NCBI RefSeq assembly: GCF_000425065.1
Contig: NZ_AULB01000013.1
Coordinates: forward strand, 62,001 to 126,000
DNA: 64,000 nt
Reading direction: 5' to 3'
DNA from: Actinomadura rifamycini DSM 43936
Lineage (GTDB): Bacteria; Actinomycetota; Actinomycetes; Streptosporangiales; Streptosporangiaceae
Part shown: piece after piece, positions 24,981 to 33,264 of the stretch
Layout: each line of letters opens with the position of its first letter
How positions within the stretch are numbered: position 1 is the first letter of the stretch
Position numbers and translations under genes: made by a program
The notes under the pieces: model-generated
What the model saw: only the letters and a program-made list of their open reading frames with translations
Told to the model about the DNA's origin: nothing
The model's database searches: none

Positions 24981-26573
24981 ATGGCGGAGCGGTCGTGGTG
25001 GGGCTGGGGCAACGTCGCGGACGCGGTGACGGGCCGGGAAGCCGAGGCGCTGACCGGGCGGGTGGCGACGCTCCTGCCGGACGCCGACCTGACCGAGCAC
25101 CGGCCGCCCGCGATCGGCGACCTCGGCGTCCCCCGCCCGCGGGTGCGCGCCCCGCGGGCGCTGGAGCACCTCGCGTCCGGCGCGCCGGCGGACCGGGCGG
25201 CGCACAGCCACGGGCAGGCGTTCCGCGACGTCGTCCGGTGCCTGCTCGGCCGCCTCGACCGCTTCGTCGACCTGGTGGTGCGGCCCCGCACCGAGCAGGA
25301 CGTCGCGGACGTCCTGGACTGGGCCGCCGGCGCCGGGATCGCGGTCATCCCGTTCGGCGGCGGCACCTCGGTCGTCGGCGGCGTCGAACCCCGCGACCTG
25401 GACGACCGCCCCGGCGTCGTCTCCCTCGACCTCACCGGACTCGACCGCGTGCTCGAGGTCGACCGCACCAGCCGCGCGGCGCGCGTCCAAGCCGGGATCC
25501 TGGGGCCCGCGCTGGAAGGGGCGCTGCGCCCGGACGGGCTGACGCTGCGGCACTTCCCGCAGTCGTTCGAGTTCTCGACGCTCGGCGGCTGGCTGGCGAC
25601 CCGCGCGGGCGGCCACTTCGCGACCGTCTACACCCACATCGACGACCTGGTGGAGTCGATGCGGGTCGTCACCCCGGCCGGGACCGGGGAGTCGCTGCGG
25701 CTGCCCGGCTCGGGCGCGGGCCCCTCGCCGGACCGCATGTTCCTCGGCTCGGAGGGCGCGCTCGGCGTCATCACCGAGGCGTGGATGCGGCTGCGCGAGC
25801 GCCCGCGGTGGCGGACCGGCGCGGCCGTCGAGTTCGACGACCACGACGCGGCCGTCGCCGCGACCCGCGTCATCGCCCAGTCCGGGCTGTTCCCGGCGAA
25901 CTGCCGGCTGCTCGACCCCGCCGAGGCGTTCCTCAACGCGGGCTCGCGCGCGCCCGGCGGCGTCCTGGTTCTCGCGTTCGAGTCGGCCGACCACCCGGTC
26001 GACGCGCCGATGGAGCGGGCGGCGGAGATCTGCCGCGACCACGGCGGCCGCATCCCGGACGGCGCGGCGCGCGGGGCGGGCCCGGGGACGGCGGAGCGGT
26101 GGCGCTCGGCGTTCCTGCGGATGCCCTACCAGCGGGACGCGCTGGCCGCCCGGTCGATGATCGTGGAGACGTTCGAGACCGCCTGCACCTGGGACCGCTT
26201 CGACGCCCTCCGCGACGCCGTCCGCACCGCCGCCGAGCGGGCCCTCGCGTCCGTCGCCGCGACCGGCGTCGTGACCTGCCGGTTCACGCACGTCTACCCG
26301 GACGGCCCGGCCCCGTACTTCGGCGTCTACGCGTCCGGTGCCCGGGGGCGGACGGTCGAGCAGTGGGACGAGGTCAAGGCGGCCGTCTCGGACGCGATCG
26401 CGGCCCACGGCGGCACGATCACCCACCACCACGCGGTCGGCCGCGACCACCGCCCCTGGTACGACCGGCAGCGCCCCGAGCCGTTCGCCCTCGCGCTCCG
26501 CGCGGCCAAGGCGGCCCTCGACCCCGCGGGCGTCCTCAACCCCGGCGTCCTGCTCGACCCCCCGCCCCGCTGA
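24981..26573 (+). CDS. FAD-binding oxidase, alkyldihydroxyacetonephosphate-synthase-like
   Basis: Flavoprotein of 530 residues of the PCMH/VAO family. It opens with RSWWGWGNV, typical of AGPS-like proteins. The FAD-binding stretch VIPFGGGTSVVGGV lies at about 130-143. STLGGWLATRAGGHFAT and FLGSEGALGVITEA follow. The C-terminus carries a His-rich motif ITHHHAVGRDH and ends KAALDPAGVLNPGVL. AGPS makes ether lipid precursors in eukaryotes; bacterial relatives are mostly annotated only as FAD-linked oxidases. ATG 24981 follows GAGGAGG. It stands alone, divergent from the membrane protein gene. Confidence 0.88.
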   Translation: MAERSWWGWGNVADAVTGREAEALTGRVATLLPDADLTEHRPPAIGDLGVPRPRVRAPRALEHLASGAPADRAAHSHGQAFRDVVRCLLGRLDRFVDLVVRPRTEQDVADVLDWAAGAGIAVIPFGGGTSVVGGVEPRDLDDRPGVVSLDLTGLDRVLEVDRTSRAARVQAGILGPALEGALRPDGLTLRHFPQSFEFSTLGGWLATRAGGHFATVYTHIDDLVESMRVVTPAGTGESLRLPGSGAGPSPDRMFLGSEGALGVITEAWMRLRERPRWRTGAAVEFDDHDAAVAATRVIAQSGLFPANCRLLDPAEAFLNAGSRAPGGVLVLAFESADHPVDAPMERAAEICRDHGGRIPDGAARGAGPGTAERWRSAFLRMPYQRDALAARSMIVETFETACTWDRFDALRDAVRTAAERALASVAATGVVTCRFTHVYPDGPAPYFGVYASGARGRTVEQWDEVKAAVSDAIAAHGGTITHHHAVGRDHRPWYDRQRPEPFALALRAAKAALDPAGVLNPGVLLDPPPR

Positions 26574-26757
26574 CCGCGGCGGGGCCGGGGCAGGCCGTCC
26601 GGGCGCCGGCACGGGTGGTGGGCCCGGGGCCGCGCGGTCCGGCCGGGCCGTCGACGATCTCCGGCCGGGCGGCCTCGCGCGGCGGGCGCTCGCGGTCCGC
26701 GGGCACCGCGACCCGGGACGCCCGGCGGCCGTGCCCCCTTCGGGCGGCGGTGCCGGT

Positions 26758-27570
26758 CTAGTGGCCCGGGGTGCGTGCAGCGGTCGTCCACAGGGTGCGG
26801 AGCTGCTCGTTGACGGCGTCCGGACGCTCCGTGTGCGGGTAGTGGGCGGCGCCGTCGATCCGGACGAGACGTGCGCCGATGCGGTCGGCGGTCACCTCGG
26901 CGCACGCTCTCAGCGGCCCGCCGCCGCGCTCCCGGTACAGGGCGGGCGCGGTCTCCCACGTGCCGCCGAGGACGAGCTTCGGGAAGGGGGCGGCGGCCAG
27001 CTCGGCGACCGGGATCGGCGCCTCCCAGCACACGCGCTCGCGCAGGGCCGCGCCGGCGGCGCGGAGGCGCGCGGGGGTCGGGTCGAGCGGCGGCATGCCG
27101 ACGGACTCGGTCGCGGCCCGCAGGTACGCCTCGGGCGCCAGGTCGCGGGGGAGGGCGGCGTGCGCCGCGCGGTTGGCGCGCAGCGCCGCGGCGACGGCCG
27201 GGTGGTCGGCGGCCGCCTGGTAGCAGCCGGGCTCGATCAGGGCGAGGGACAGGACGGCGTCCGGGCGCCGCGCGGCGGCGAGCATCGCGCCGACGCCGCC
27301 GTAGGAGTGCCCGACGAGGTGGGCGCCGTCGCCGAGCAGCCCGGCGATGTCGGCGGCGTCCAGTTCGTAATCGGAGGCGAACTGGGCGGAGCCGGTGCCC
27401 GGCCCGGCGCCGTGCCCGCGCCGGTCCATGGCGAGCAGGCGGAACCCGTCGTCGGCGAGGGGGCGCTGGGCGGCGAAGCCGAACTCGGGGTCGGCGCCCC
27501 ACGAGGTCGAGCCGTGCACCAGCACGGCCGGGACGCCGTCGCCCCAGACGGTCACGTGGACGGGCTCCAA
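26758..27570 (-). CDS. Alpha/beta-fold hydrolase
   Basis: Hydrolase of about 270 residues: oxyanion HGSTSWG near the N-terminus, MDRRGHG, the nucleophile elbow LVGHSYGG, and the catalytic histidine in DGAAHYPH near the C-terminus. A TTG at 27570 was chosen because GGAAGGAG lies 5-6 nt upstream. A GTG at 27591 is in frame but lies within the operator and upstream of that ribosome site. It is divergent from a TetR gene, and two operator-like repeats lie between them, so it is the probable target of that regulator. The substrate is unknown. Confidence 0.85.
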   Translation of the reverse strand: MEPVHVTVWGDGVPAVLVHGSTSWGADPEFGFAAQRPLADDGFRLLAMDRRGHGAGPGTGSAQFASDYELDAADIAGLLGDGAHLVGHSYGGVGAMLAAARRPDAVLSLALIEPGCYQAAADHPAVAAALRANRAAHAALPRDLAPEAYLRAATESVGMPPLDPTPARLRAAGAALRERVCWEAPIPVAELAAAPFPKLVLGGTWETAPALYRERGGGPLRACAEVTADRIGARLVRIDGAAHYPHTERPDAVNEQLRTLWTTAARTPGH

Positions 27571-27583
27571 CGCGGCTCCTTCC

Positions 27584-27618
27584 TTGAACACCGTTTAATG
27601 CCGTTGAACAACGTATAT
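27584..27618. promoter_or_regulatory. Two direct copies of a TetR-type operator
   Basis: TTGAACACCGTTTAA (27584-27598) is a 15-bp inverted repeat with one mismatch. A diverged second copy, TTGAACAACGTATAT (27604-27618), begins exactly 20 bp later in the same orientation, so both lie on one face of the helix. They sit between the hydrolase (minus) and tetR (plus) starts. Confidence 0.7.
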
Positions 27619-27657
27619 GTGTCTGACCGTGTTCGGCAAGTGGGTACGCTGAGCGCC

Positions 27658-28350
27658 GTGTCGGTGTTCCTGCGTCCCGAGCGGCCGTCGCGCGACCGGC
27701 GGCTCAGCCGCGCCCGGATCGTCGCCCGCGCCGTCGAGGTGCTCGACGCCGAGGGCGGGCGCGGGCTGTCGATGCGGCGCGTCGCGGCCGACCTGGGCGT
27801 GACCGCCGGGTCGCTGTACTGGTACGTCGCGACGAAGGACGAGCTGATCGAACTCGCGCACGACGCGGTCCTCGGCGAGGTGCTCGCGGAGGTCCGGACG
27901 GGCGGGACGCGCGGCGGCTGGCGCGCGGAGGTCGCCGGGCTCGCGCGGGCGAACCGGGCGATGCTGCTGCGGCACCCGTGGGTGCCGGCCGGTCTCGCCG
28001 ACCTGCCGGCCCTGGGGCCGAACGCGCTCGCGCTCAGCGAGGCCGGGCTCGCGGCGCTGGCCCGCGCGGGGTTCACCGGGCCGGACGGCGACGCCGCCCT
28101 CGCCGCCGTCAACGACCAGGTCGTCGGGTCGGTGGTCGCCGAGACGGCCTGGCGCGCGTCGCTGCGGCACGCCGGGGACGCGGACGAGCGGGACGTCGGC
28201 GAGCACGTCCGCCGGGTCGCGCGGGAGCACCCGCACCTCGCCGCGCGGGCGGAGGCGCCGGGCCCGGTCGACGTCGACGCCGAGTGCGAGCGCCGCTTCG
28301 CGTTCGCGCTGGACTGCCTGCTCGACGGCCTCGCCGCCCGCCGCGCCTAG
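27658..28350 (+). CDS. TetR-family regulator with TetR_C-type ligand domain
   Basis: Regulator of 230 residues. The HTH spans RLSRARIVARAVEVLDAEGG, LSMRRVAADLGVTAGSLYWYV and ATKDELIELAHDAVLGE, a pattern typical of TetR proteins with the tetracycline-repressor-like C-terminal domain. GTG 27658 was chosen. There is no Shine-Dalgarno, but TACGCT at 27645-27650 is a plausible -10 element placing the transcript start at or just before the GTG, that is, a leaderless mRNA. An earlier in-frame ATG (27598) would run through the operators. It probably represses itself and the divergent hydrolase. Confidence 0.88.
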   Translation: MSVFLRPERPSRDRRLSRARIVARAVEVLDAEGGRGLSMRRVAADLGVTAGSLYWYVATKDELIELAHDAVLGEVLAEVRTGGTRGGWRAEVAGLARANRAMLLRHPWVPAGLADLPALGPNALALSEAGLAALARAGFTGPDGDAALAAVNDQVVGSVVAETAWRASLRHAGDADERDVGEHVRRVAREHPHLAARAEAPGPVDVDAECERRFAFALDCLLDGLAARRA

Positions 28351-28702
28351 CCTGCCCGCCGCCGGCGGACGGGCGGCGATCGGAAAAGCGGATCCCGCGA
28401 CCGGTCGTCATTCGCGAGAGCGATGGCCGATCGCAAGAGAGGCCCTTTCCGGTCGCTGAATTGCGCTGATTGTGGGCGACCAAAACGGCGGTTACCCAGA
28501 AGTGGTCGTGGTCACGCTGTCACCTGGCGTCCCTGGCGACCATTTTGTTCCGTTTTGGACACTATTGCCGTATATCGCGTTGTATGTTCCGATATTTAGC
28601 GCACTGTCCAGATCTTGGACGGACCCGATCCGACCCCCGGCCACCCACCCCCCGCAGCACCCCGTCACCACGCATGCCCCCCGAGCGACAGCGGAGGCCC
28701 GG
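28351..28702. promoter_or_regulatory. 352-bp intergenic region with operator-like repeats
   Basis: No gene is evident. At the left edge a GCCCG...CGGGC hairpin (28354-28374) may end the tetR transcript. The middle (about 28450-28620) is markedly AT-richer than its surroundings. CCAAAACGG (28480-28488) is repeated in inverted orientation as CCGTTTTGG (28550-28558). GTCCA-GATCT-TGGAC (28606-28620) is another inverted repeat. These are candidates for the operators of the acyl-CoA ligase operon starting at 28703. GGAGG shortly before 28703 is the ribosome site. Confidence 0.5.
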
Positions 28703-30295
28703 ATGCGCAAGGAGACGCTGGAGAGCTTCGTCCTCGGCGACGTTCTCCGGTCGCAGGCGCAGATTCACCGCAGGCAGACCTTTCTCAGATTCCGGGACGG
28801 CGACATCAGCTACGGCGAGGTCGACGCGTCCGCAGACCGGCTGGCGCGGGCGCTGTCCGGCGCCGGCGTCGCGCGCGGCGACCACGTGGCGCTGATGCTC
28901 CCGAACTGCCCCGACTTCGTCCCCCTCGTGTTCGCGCTGGCCCGGCTCGGCGCCGTCGCCGTCCCGGTCAACACCGGCTACCGGGGCGAGCTGCTCCGGC
29001 ACGTGCTGACCAGCTCCGACTCCCGCTGGCTGATCATCGACGGCCCGTACGCCGAGCGGCTCCCCGACCTGGCCGAGCGGCTCCCGAAGCTGGCGGGCGT
29101 GCTCGTGCGGGACGCGGCCGGAGCCGGGATCCTCCTCGACGGGCTCGGCATACCGGCCCGCGAGCTGGGCGGCCTGCCGGACGACGGGGACGGCCCGGTG
29201 CGCGTCCCGGTCGGGTTCGGCGACCTGCAAGCGATCATGTACACGTCGGGCACCACGGGCCCGTCGAAGGGCGCGATGGTGCCGCACGCGCTCGCGTTGA
29301 CCTGCGCGTACGACTCGCTCGACTTCCTCGACCGGTGGGGGAAGACGATCTACTGCCCGCTGCCGCTGTTCCACGCGGCGGCGCTGTGGGACGGGATGCT
29401 GTCGGCGCTCCTCGGCGGCGGGTCGATCGCGATCGTGGAGAAGTTCAGCGCGTCCCGGTTCTGGGACGACGTGCGCCGGTTCGACGCGCGGGTGTGCATG
29501 AGCGTGTTCTCGATGATCCCGATCCTGCTGAACCGGCCGCCGTCCCCGCGCGACCGCGACCACCGGCTCGAGACGTTCTACATGGGCAAGTCGAACCTGG
29601 ACGAGCCGCTGCGCGAGCGGTTCGGGGTCCGGTCGGTCGAGACGTACACGAGCACCGAGGCGGGCATCGCGACGGGCAGCCCGTACGGGGAGTGGCGGAC
29701 GGGCTCGTGCGGCACGGCGCACGAGGAGCGGTTCCACGTCGCGGTCGTGGACGAGCGGGACCGGGAGGTGGGGCCGGGCGAACCGGGCGAACTCGTGCTG
29801 CGGCCGAAGCAGCCGTTCGTCCTCACGACCGGTTATTACGGCGCCTGGGAGGCGACCACCCGTTGTTTCCGGAATATGTGGTTTCACACCGGAGACCGGG
29901 TATGGCGGGACGAGGACGGCTATTTCTTCTTCCTCGACCGGATGAAGGACGCCATCCGCCGGCGCGGCGAGAACATCTCGGCCTTCGACCTGGAGTGCGA
30001 GATCAACGATCATCCGGCGGTGCTGGAGTGCGCCGCGATCGGCGTGCCCTCCGAGCTGGAGGACGAGGACATCAAGGTGTCGGTCGTGGTGCAGCCGGAC
30101 CTCGGCCTCGACCCGGCCGAACTGATCGCCTACTGCGAGGAGCGGCTGCCGCGCGCGATGGTCCCCCGCTACGTCGAGTTCGTGGACGCCCTGCCGCGCA
30201 CCCCGACCGACAAGGTCGCCAAGTACCGGCTGCGCGCCCAGGGCGAGGGCGGCATCACCCCCACCACGTGGGACCGGGAGGCGGACGGCCGGTGA
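28703..30295 (+). CDS. ATP-dependent acyl-CoA ligase (CaiC-like AMP-forming)
   Basis: Adenylate-forming enzyme of 530 residues. The P-loop-like motif MYTSGTTGPSKGAM lies at about 180-193. The A5-type YTSTEAG, A7 TGD in WFHTGDRVW, and A8 DRMKDAIRRRGENIS follow. The C-terminal catalytic Lys lies in PRTPTDKVAKYRLR. The sequence is closest in style to crotonobetaine/carnitine-CoA ligases and related actinobacterial acyl-CoA synthetases. It would activate a carboxylic acid to its CoA ester, feeding the dehydrogenase/hydratase genes downstream. First gene of an operon; its stop overlaps the next gene's GTG. Confidence 0.9.
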   Translation: MRKETLESFVLGDVLRSQAQIHRRQTFLRFRDGDISYGEVDASADRLARALSGAGVARGDHVALMLPNCPDFVPLVFALARLGAVAVPVNTGYRGELLRHVLTSSDSRWLIIDGPYAERLPDLAERLPKLAGVLVRDAAGAGILLDGLGIPARELGGLPDDGDGPVRVPVGFGDLQAIMYTSGTTGPSKGAMVPHALALTCAYDSLDFLDRWGKTIYCPLPLFHAAALWDGMLSALLGGGSIAIVEKFSASRFWDDVRRFDARVCMSVFSMIPILLNRPPSPRDRDHRLETFYMGKSNLDEPLRERFGVRSVETYTSTEAGIATGSPYGEWRTGSCGTAHEERFHVAVVDERDREVGPGEPGELVLRPKQPFVLTTGYYGAWEATTRCFRNMWFHTGDRVWRDEDGYFFFLDRMKDAIRRRGENISAFDLECEINDHPAVLECAAIGVPSELEDEDIKVSVVVQPDLGLDPAELIAYCEERLPRAMVPRYVEFVDALPRTPTDKVAKYRLRAQGEGGITPTTWDREADGR

Positions 30296-31521
30296 ACTGG
30301 GACGACACACCGCAGCAGGCCGCGTTCCGCGAAGAGGTCCGGACGTTCGTCAGGGAGAACTTCCCCGCCGCGTACAAGCCCGCGTGGCGCGAGGAGCAGA
30401 GCCTCGAACCCGAGGACGTCGCGGGCTACAACTGGCCGGTCGACCGTGTATCGGACGATCCGGTAAGGCGGGACGGCGCGCGCGCGTGGGCACGCGCGCT
30501 CGCGCAACGCGGATGGATCGCACCCCACTGGCCGTCCGAATTCGGCGGTGCGGGCCTGTCTCCCATGGAGGAGTTCATCCTGCACGAGGAGATGATGCGC
30601 GCGCGCGTCCCGACTGTGAACGGCATCGGCGCGTTCCTCCTCGGCCCGACGCTCCTGGTGCACGGGACGGACGAGCAGAAGGCCGCGCACCTCCCGCCCA
30701 TCGCGCGCGGCGAGGCGACGTGGGCGCAGGGGTTCTCCGAGCCCGGCTCCGGCTCCGACCTCGCGTCCCTGCGCACCCGCGCGGTCCGCGACGGCGACGT
30801 GTACGTGGTGGACGGGCAGAAGGTGTGGACGTCGCTCGGCCAGTACGCCGACTGGCTGTTCGTCCTCGTCCGCACCGACCCCGGCGCCGAGCCCCGCCAC
30901 CGCGGCATCACGTTCCTGCTCGTCGAGGCGGACGCGCCGGGCGTCACGATCCGCCCCATCACCGACCTGCGGGGCGCCGCGCCGTTCTGCGAGATCTTCT
31001 TCGACGGCGTCCGGGTGCCGGTCGCGAACCGCGTCGGCGAGGAGAACCGCGGCTGGTACGTCGCGATGACCGCGCTCGGCTTCGAGCGGGCCGGGATCGG
31101 CGCGACGATCAAGTACGAGCAGGCGCTCGCCGGGCTCGTCGCGTACCTGCGCTCCCGGGACGGCGCCCGGTTCGCCCGCGCGGACGCGGACCTGCGGCGG
31201 GAGATCGCCCGCCGCCACACCGAGATCCGGGTGCTGTACAACCTCGCCCGCTACACCGTGTCGCGCCAGGCCGCGGGTGAAGAACCGGGATACGAGGCGT
31301 CCGTCAACCAGCTCTTCGGAGCGGAACTCCACCAGCGCCTGGCGCGTACCGGCGCGCGAGCGTTCGGACGGTACGCCGACCTCTGGGAACGCGACGACGC
31401 GCCCATGAACGCCTACTGGACCCATATGGCCCGCGACTCGGTCGCGTCCACCTTCCTCGGCGGCACCACCGAGATCCAGCGGAACGTCATCGCCACCCGG
31501 GGCCTGAACCTGCCCCGCTGA
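30292..31521 (+). CDS. Acyl-CoA dehydrogenase (large subunit-like)
   Basis: FAD enzyme of 409 residues. ACAD landmarks: HWPSEFGGAGLSPMEE, WAQGFSEPGSGSDLAS (about 143-158), KVWTSLGQYADW, and the C-terminal FLGGTTEIQRNVIATRGL. It starts at GTG 30292, overlapping the ligase stop. With the shorter acyl-CoA dehydrogenase at 33255 it resembles the actinobacterial FadE pairs that form alpha2beta2 heterotetramers acting on bulky or ring-containing CoA esters; that pairing is inference. Role: alpha,beta-dehydrogenation of the activated substrate. Confidence 0.92.
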   Translation: MNWDDTPQQAAFREEVRTFVRENFPAAYKPAWREEQSLEPEDVAGYNWPVDRVSDDPVRRDGARAWARALAQRGWIAPHWPSEFGGAGLSPMEEFILHEEMMRARVPTVNGIGAFLLGPTLLVHGTDEQKAAHLPPIARGEATWAQGFSEPGSGSDLASLRTRAVRDGDVYVVDGQKVWTSLGQYADWLFVLVRTDPGAEPRHRGITFLLVEADAPGVTIRPITDLRGAAPFCEIFFDGVRVPVANRVGEENRGWYVAMTALGFERAGIGATIKYEQALAGLVAYLRSRDGARFARADADLRREIARRHTEIRVLYNLARYTVSRQAAGEEPGYEASVNQLFGAELHQRLARTGARAFGRYADLWERDDAPMNAYWTHMARDSVASTFLGGTTEIQRNVIATRGLNLPR

Positions 31522-31551
31522 CCGACCCCCACCAGGAGGAGCGAGAAGCGC

Positions 31552-32316
31552 ATGCCCGACACCGGATACGGCGACTACGAGACCATCGACCTGAGGCTCG
31601 ACGAACGGGTGGCCTGGCTGACCCTGAACCGGCCCGACAAGCTCAACGCGCTCACCCCCGCGACGATGCACGAGCTGCGGGACGTCTTCACCCGCGTCGA
31701 CGACGACGAGGACGTCTGCGTCGTCGTCCTGCGCGGCGCCGGGGAGCGCGCGTTCTGCGCCGGGATGGACCTCGCCTGGTCCGAGAAGCTGACCCCGCGC
31801 GAGCGCGTCGAGCAGGGGCGCCTCGGCGAGAAGACGTTCGCGATGATGGAGCGCACGTCCGTCCCGGTCGTCGCGGCCGTGCACGGCTACGCCGTCGGCG
31901 GCGGCCTCGAACTGGCGCTCGCCGCGGACTTCATCGTCGCGTCCGACGACGCCAAGGTCGGCCTGGTCGAGATCACCCTGTCGGCGCGGCCCCCGTACCG
32001 CCCGAAGATGACCGAGGACGGTGACCCCGACCAGCCCGAGTACGGCGGGTCGGCGCCCGGCTGGGGCGGCGTCAAGCGGCTCCCGGAGCGGATCGGCAAG
32101 GCCCGCGCGAAGGAGCTGCTGTTCACCGGCGCCCGCATCGACGCCGAGCGCGCGCTGCGGCTCGGGCTCGTCAACGACGTGTACCCGGCGGCGGAGTTCG
32201 GCGAGCGGGTCGGCGAGCTGGCGCGGCGCATCGCGGCGATGAACCGCTACAACCTGCGCCTCGTCAAGGAACTCGTCACCAGTGGTTACGACTGGATCGA
32301 ACCCCACCCGAGCTAG
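31552..32316 (+). CDS. Enoyl-CoA hydratase/isomerase family protein
   Basis: Crotonase-fold protein of 254 residues. It opens LTLNRPDKLNALTPATMHEL. The oxyanion-hole loop AFCAGMDLAWSE (about 66-77) and the second loop HGYAVGGGLELALAADFIVA (about 107-126) are typical. An atypical insert with PPYRPKMTEDGDPDQPEYGG follows at about 147-166, before WGGVKRLPERIGKARAKELL. Strong AGGAGGAG precedes the ATG. It would hydrate or isomerise the enoyl-CoA made by the dehydrogenases. Confidence 0.9.
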   Translation: MPDTGYGDYETIDLRLDERVAWLTLNRPDKLNALTPATMHELRDVFTRVDDDEDVCVVVLRGAGERAFCAGMDLAWSEKLTPRERVEQGRLGEKTFAMMERTSVPVVAAVHGYAVGGGLELALAADFIVASDDAKVGLVEITLSARPPYRPKMTEDGDPDQPEYGGSAPGWGGVKRLPERIGKARAKELLFTGARIDAERALRLGLVNDVYPAAEFGERVGELARRIAAMNRYNLRLVKELVTSGYDWIEPHPS

Positions 32317-32325
32317 GAGGCACCC

Positions 32326-33264
32326 GTGCAGATCTACCGGATCGACCACGTCGCGCAGGTGACCACCGACCTCGACGCCCAGGTCGCGCTCCTGGAGGGC
32401 CTCTTCGGTTTCCGGCGCGCGCGCACATGGGACAACCCCGCCGAGGGCGCGCGCGGCGCCCGCCTGGAAATCCCCGGCAGCCACGGCCAGGCGTGGGAGG
32501 TCGTGGAGCCCGCCGGGGACGGCTCCGCCCTGCAGACGTTCCTCGACGACCACGGCGGGCGCCCCGGCCTGCACCACGTCGGCGCCGAGGTGCCCGACCT
32601 CGAAGCCGCCCGCGCCGAACTGGAGGTCCGCGGCATCAAACCCACCGCGGGCGAGCGCGGCCGCTGGCTGGAGGCGTCCCTCAGCCCGCCCGAACGCGGA
32701 CCCGGCGTCCTCTGGCGCCTCCGCGGCCCCGGCGGCCTCGCCATGTGCGGCGACACCCCGGACGCCGCGACCGGCCCCTGGGACGCACCCGGCGGACCGT
32801 CCCTCGGCATCGTCGCGCTCGACCACGTCTGCCAGGCGTACCCCGACCGCGACGAGCTCGCCCGCTGGTACCGCGACCTCGCCGGGTTCGTCCAGGTCTG
32901 GCGCACCGCCGACGACGAGCACCCCGACATGGCCGACCTCGTCCTCAACATCCCCGGCTCGGCGGTCTGCTGGGAGGTGATCATGCCGCGCGGCGCGGAC
33001 TCGTTCATCGAGCGGTTCTGGGACCGCAACGGCGCCGCCGCGCACCACGTCACGTTCGAGGTCGCCGACTGGGACCGCGCCATGGACGCCTGCCGCGACC
33101 GCGACACCCCCACGTTCGGCGAGAACGAGGGCGCCACCGACGGCGCCGCGTGGCGGGACGCGTTCATCCACCCGAAGCACACCGGCGGCGTCCTCGTCCA
33201 GCTGTTCTGGGAGGAACGGCCGGGCGTGTGGGTCCGCTCCGACAAGATCCCGCCATGGACCTGA
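32326..33264 (+). CDS. Two-domain VOC (glyoxalase/extradiol-dioxygenase fold) protein
   Basis: Protein of 312 residues with two vicinal-oxygen-chelate modules. The first runs from IDHVAQVTTDLD with GLHHVGAEVPDL (about 86-97); the second from LDHVCQAYPD (about 165-174) with AAHHVTFEV and LVQLFWEE. Histidines in both halves are in metal-ligand positions, but I cannot assign a complete 2-His-1-carboxylate set with certainty in either. It could be an extradiol-type dioxygenase, an isomerase/epimerase or a hydratase-like enzyme. GTG 32326 follows AGGAGG, which includes part of the preceding stop codon. It overlaps the next gene by 10 nt. Confidence 0.85.
   Translation: MQIYRIDHVAQVTTDLDAQVALLEGLFGFRRARTWDNPAEGARGARLEIPGSHGQAWEVVEPAGDGSALQTFLDDHGGRPGLHHVGAEVPDLEAARAELEVRGIKPTAGERGRWLEASLSPPERGPGVLWRLRGPGGLAMCGDTPDAATGPWDAPGGPSLGIVALDHVCQAYPDRDELARWYRDLAGFVQVWRTADDEHPDMADLVLNIPGSAVCWEVIMPRGADSFIERFWDRNGAAAHHVTFEVADWDRAMDACRDRDTPTFGENEGATDGAAWRDAFIHPKHTGGVLVQLFWEERPGVWVRSDKIPPWT

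Noticed and set aside
26574..26757. 184-bp gap between the FAD oxidase and the hydrolase
   Set aside because: Inspected for RNA genes and hairpins; only generic GC-rich sequence, with nothing specific enough to annotate.
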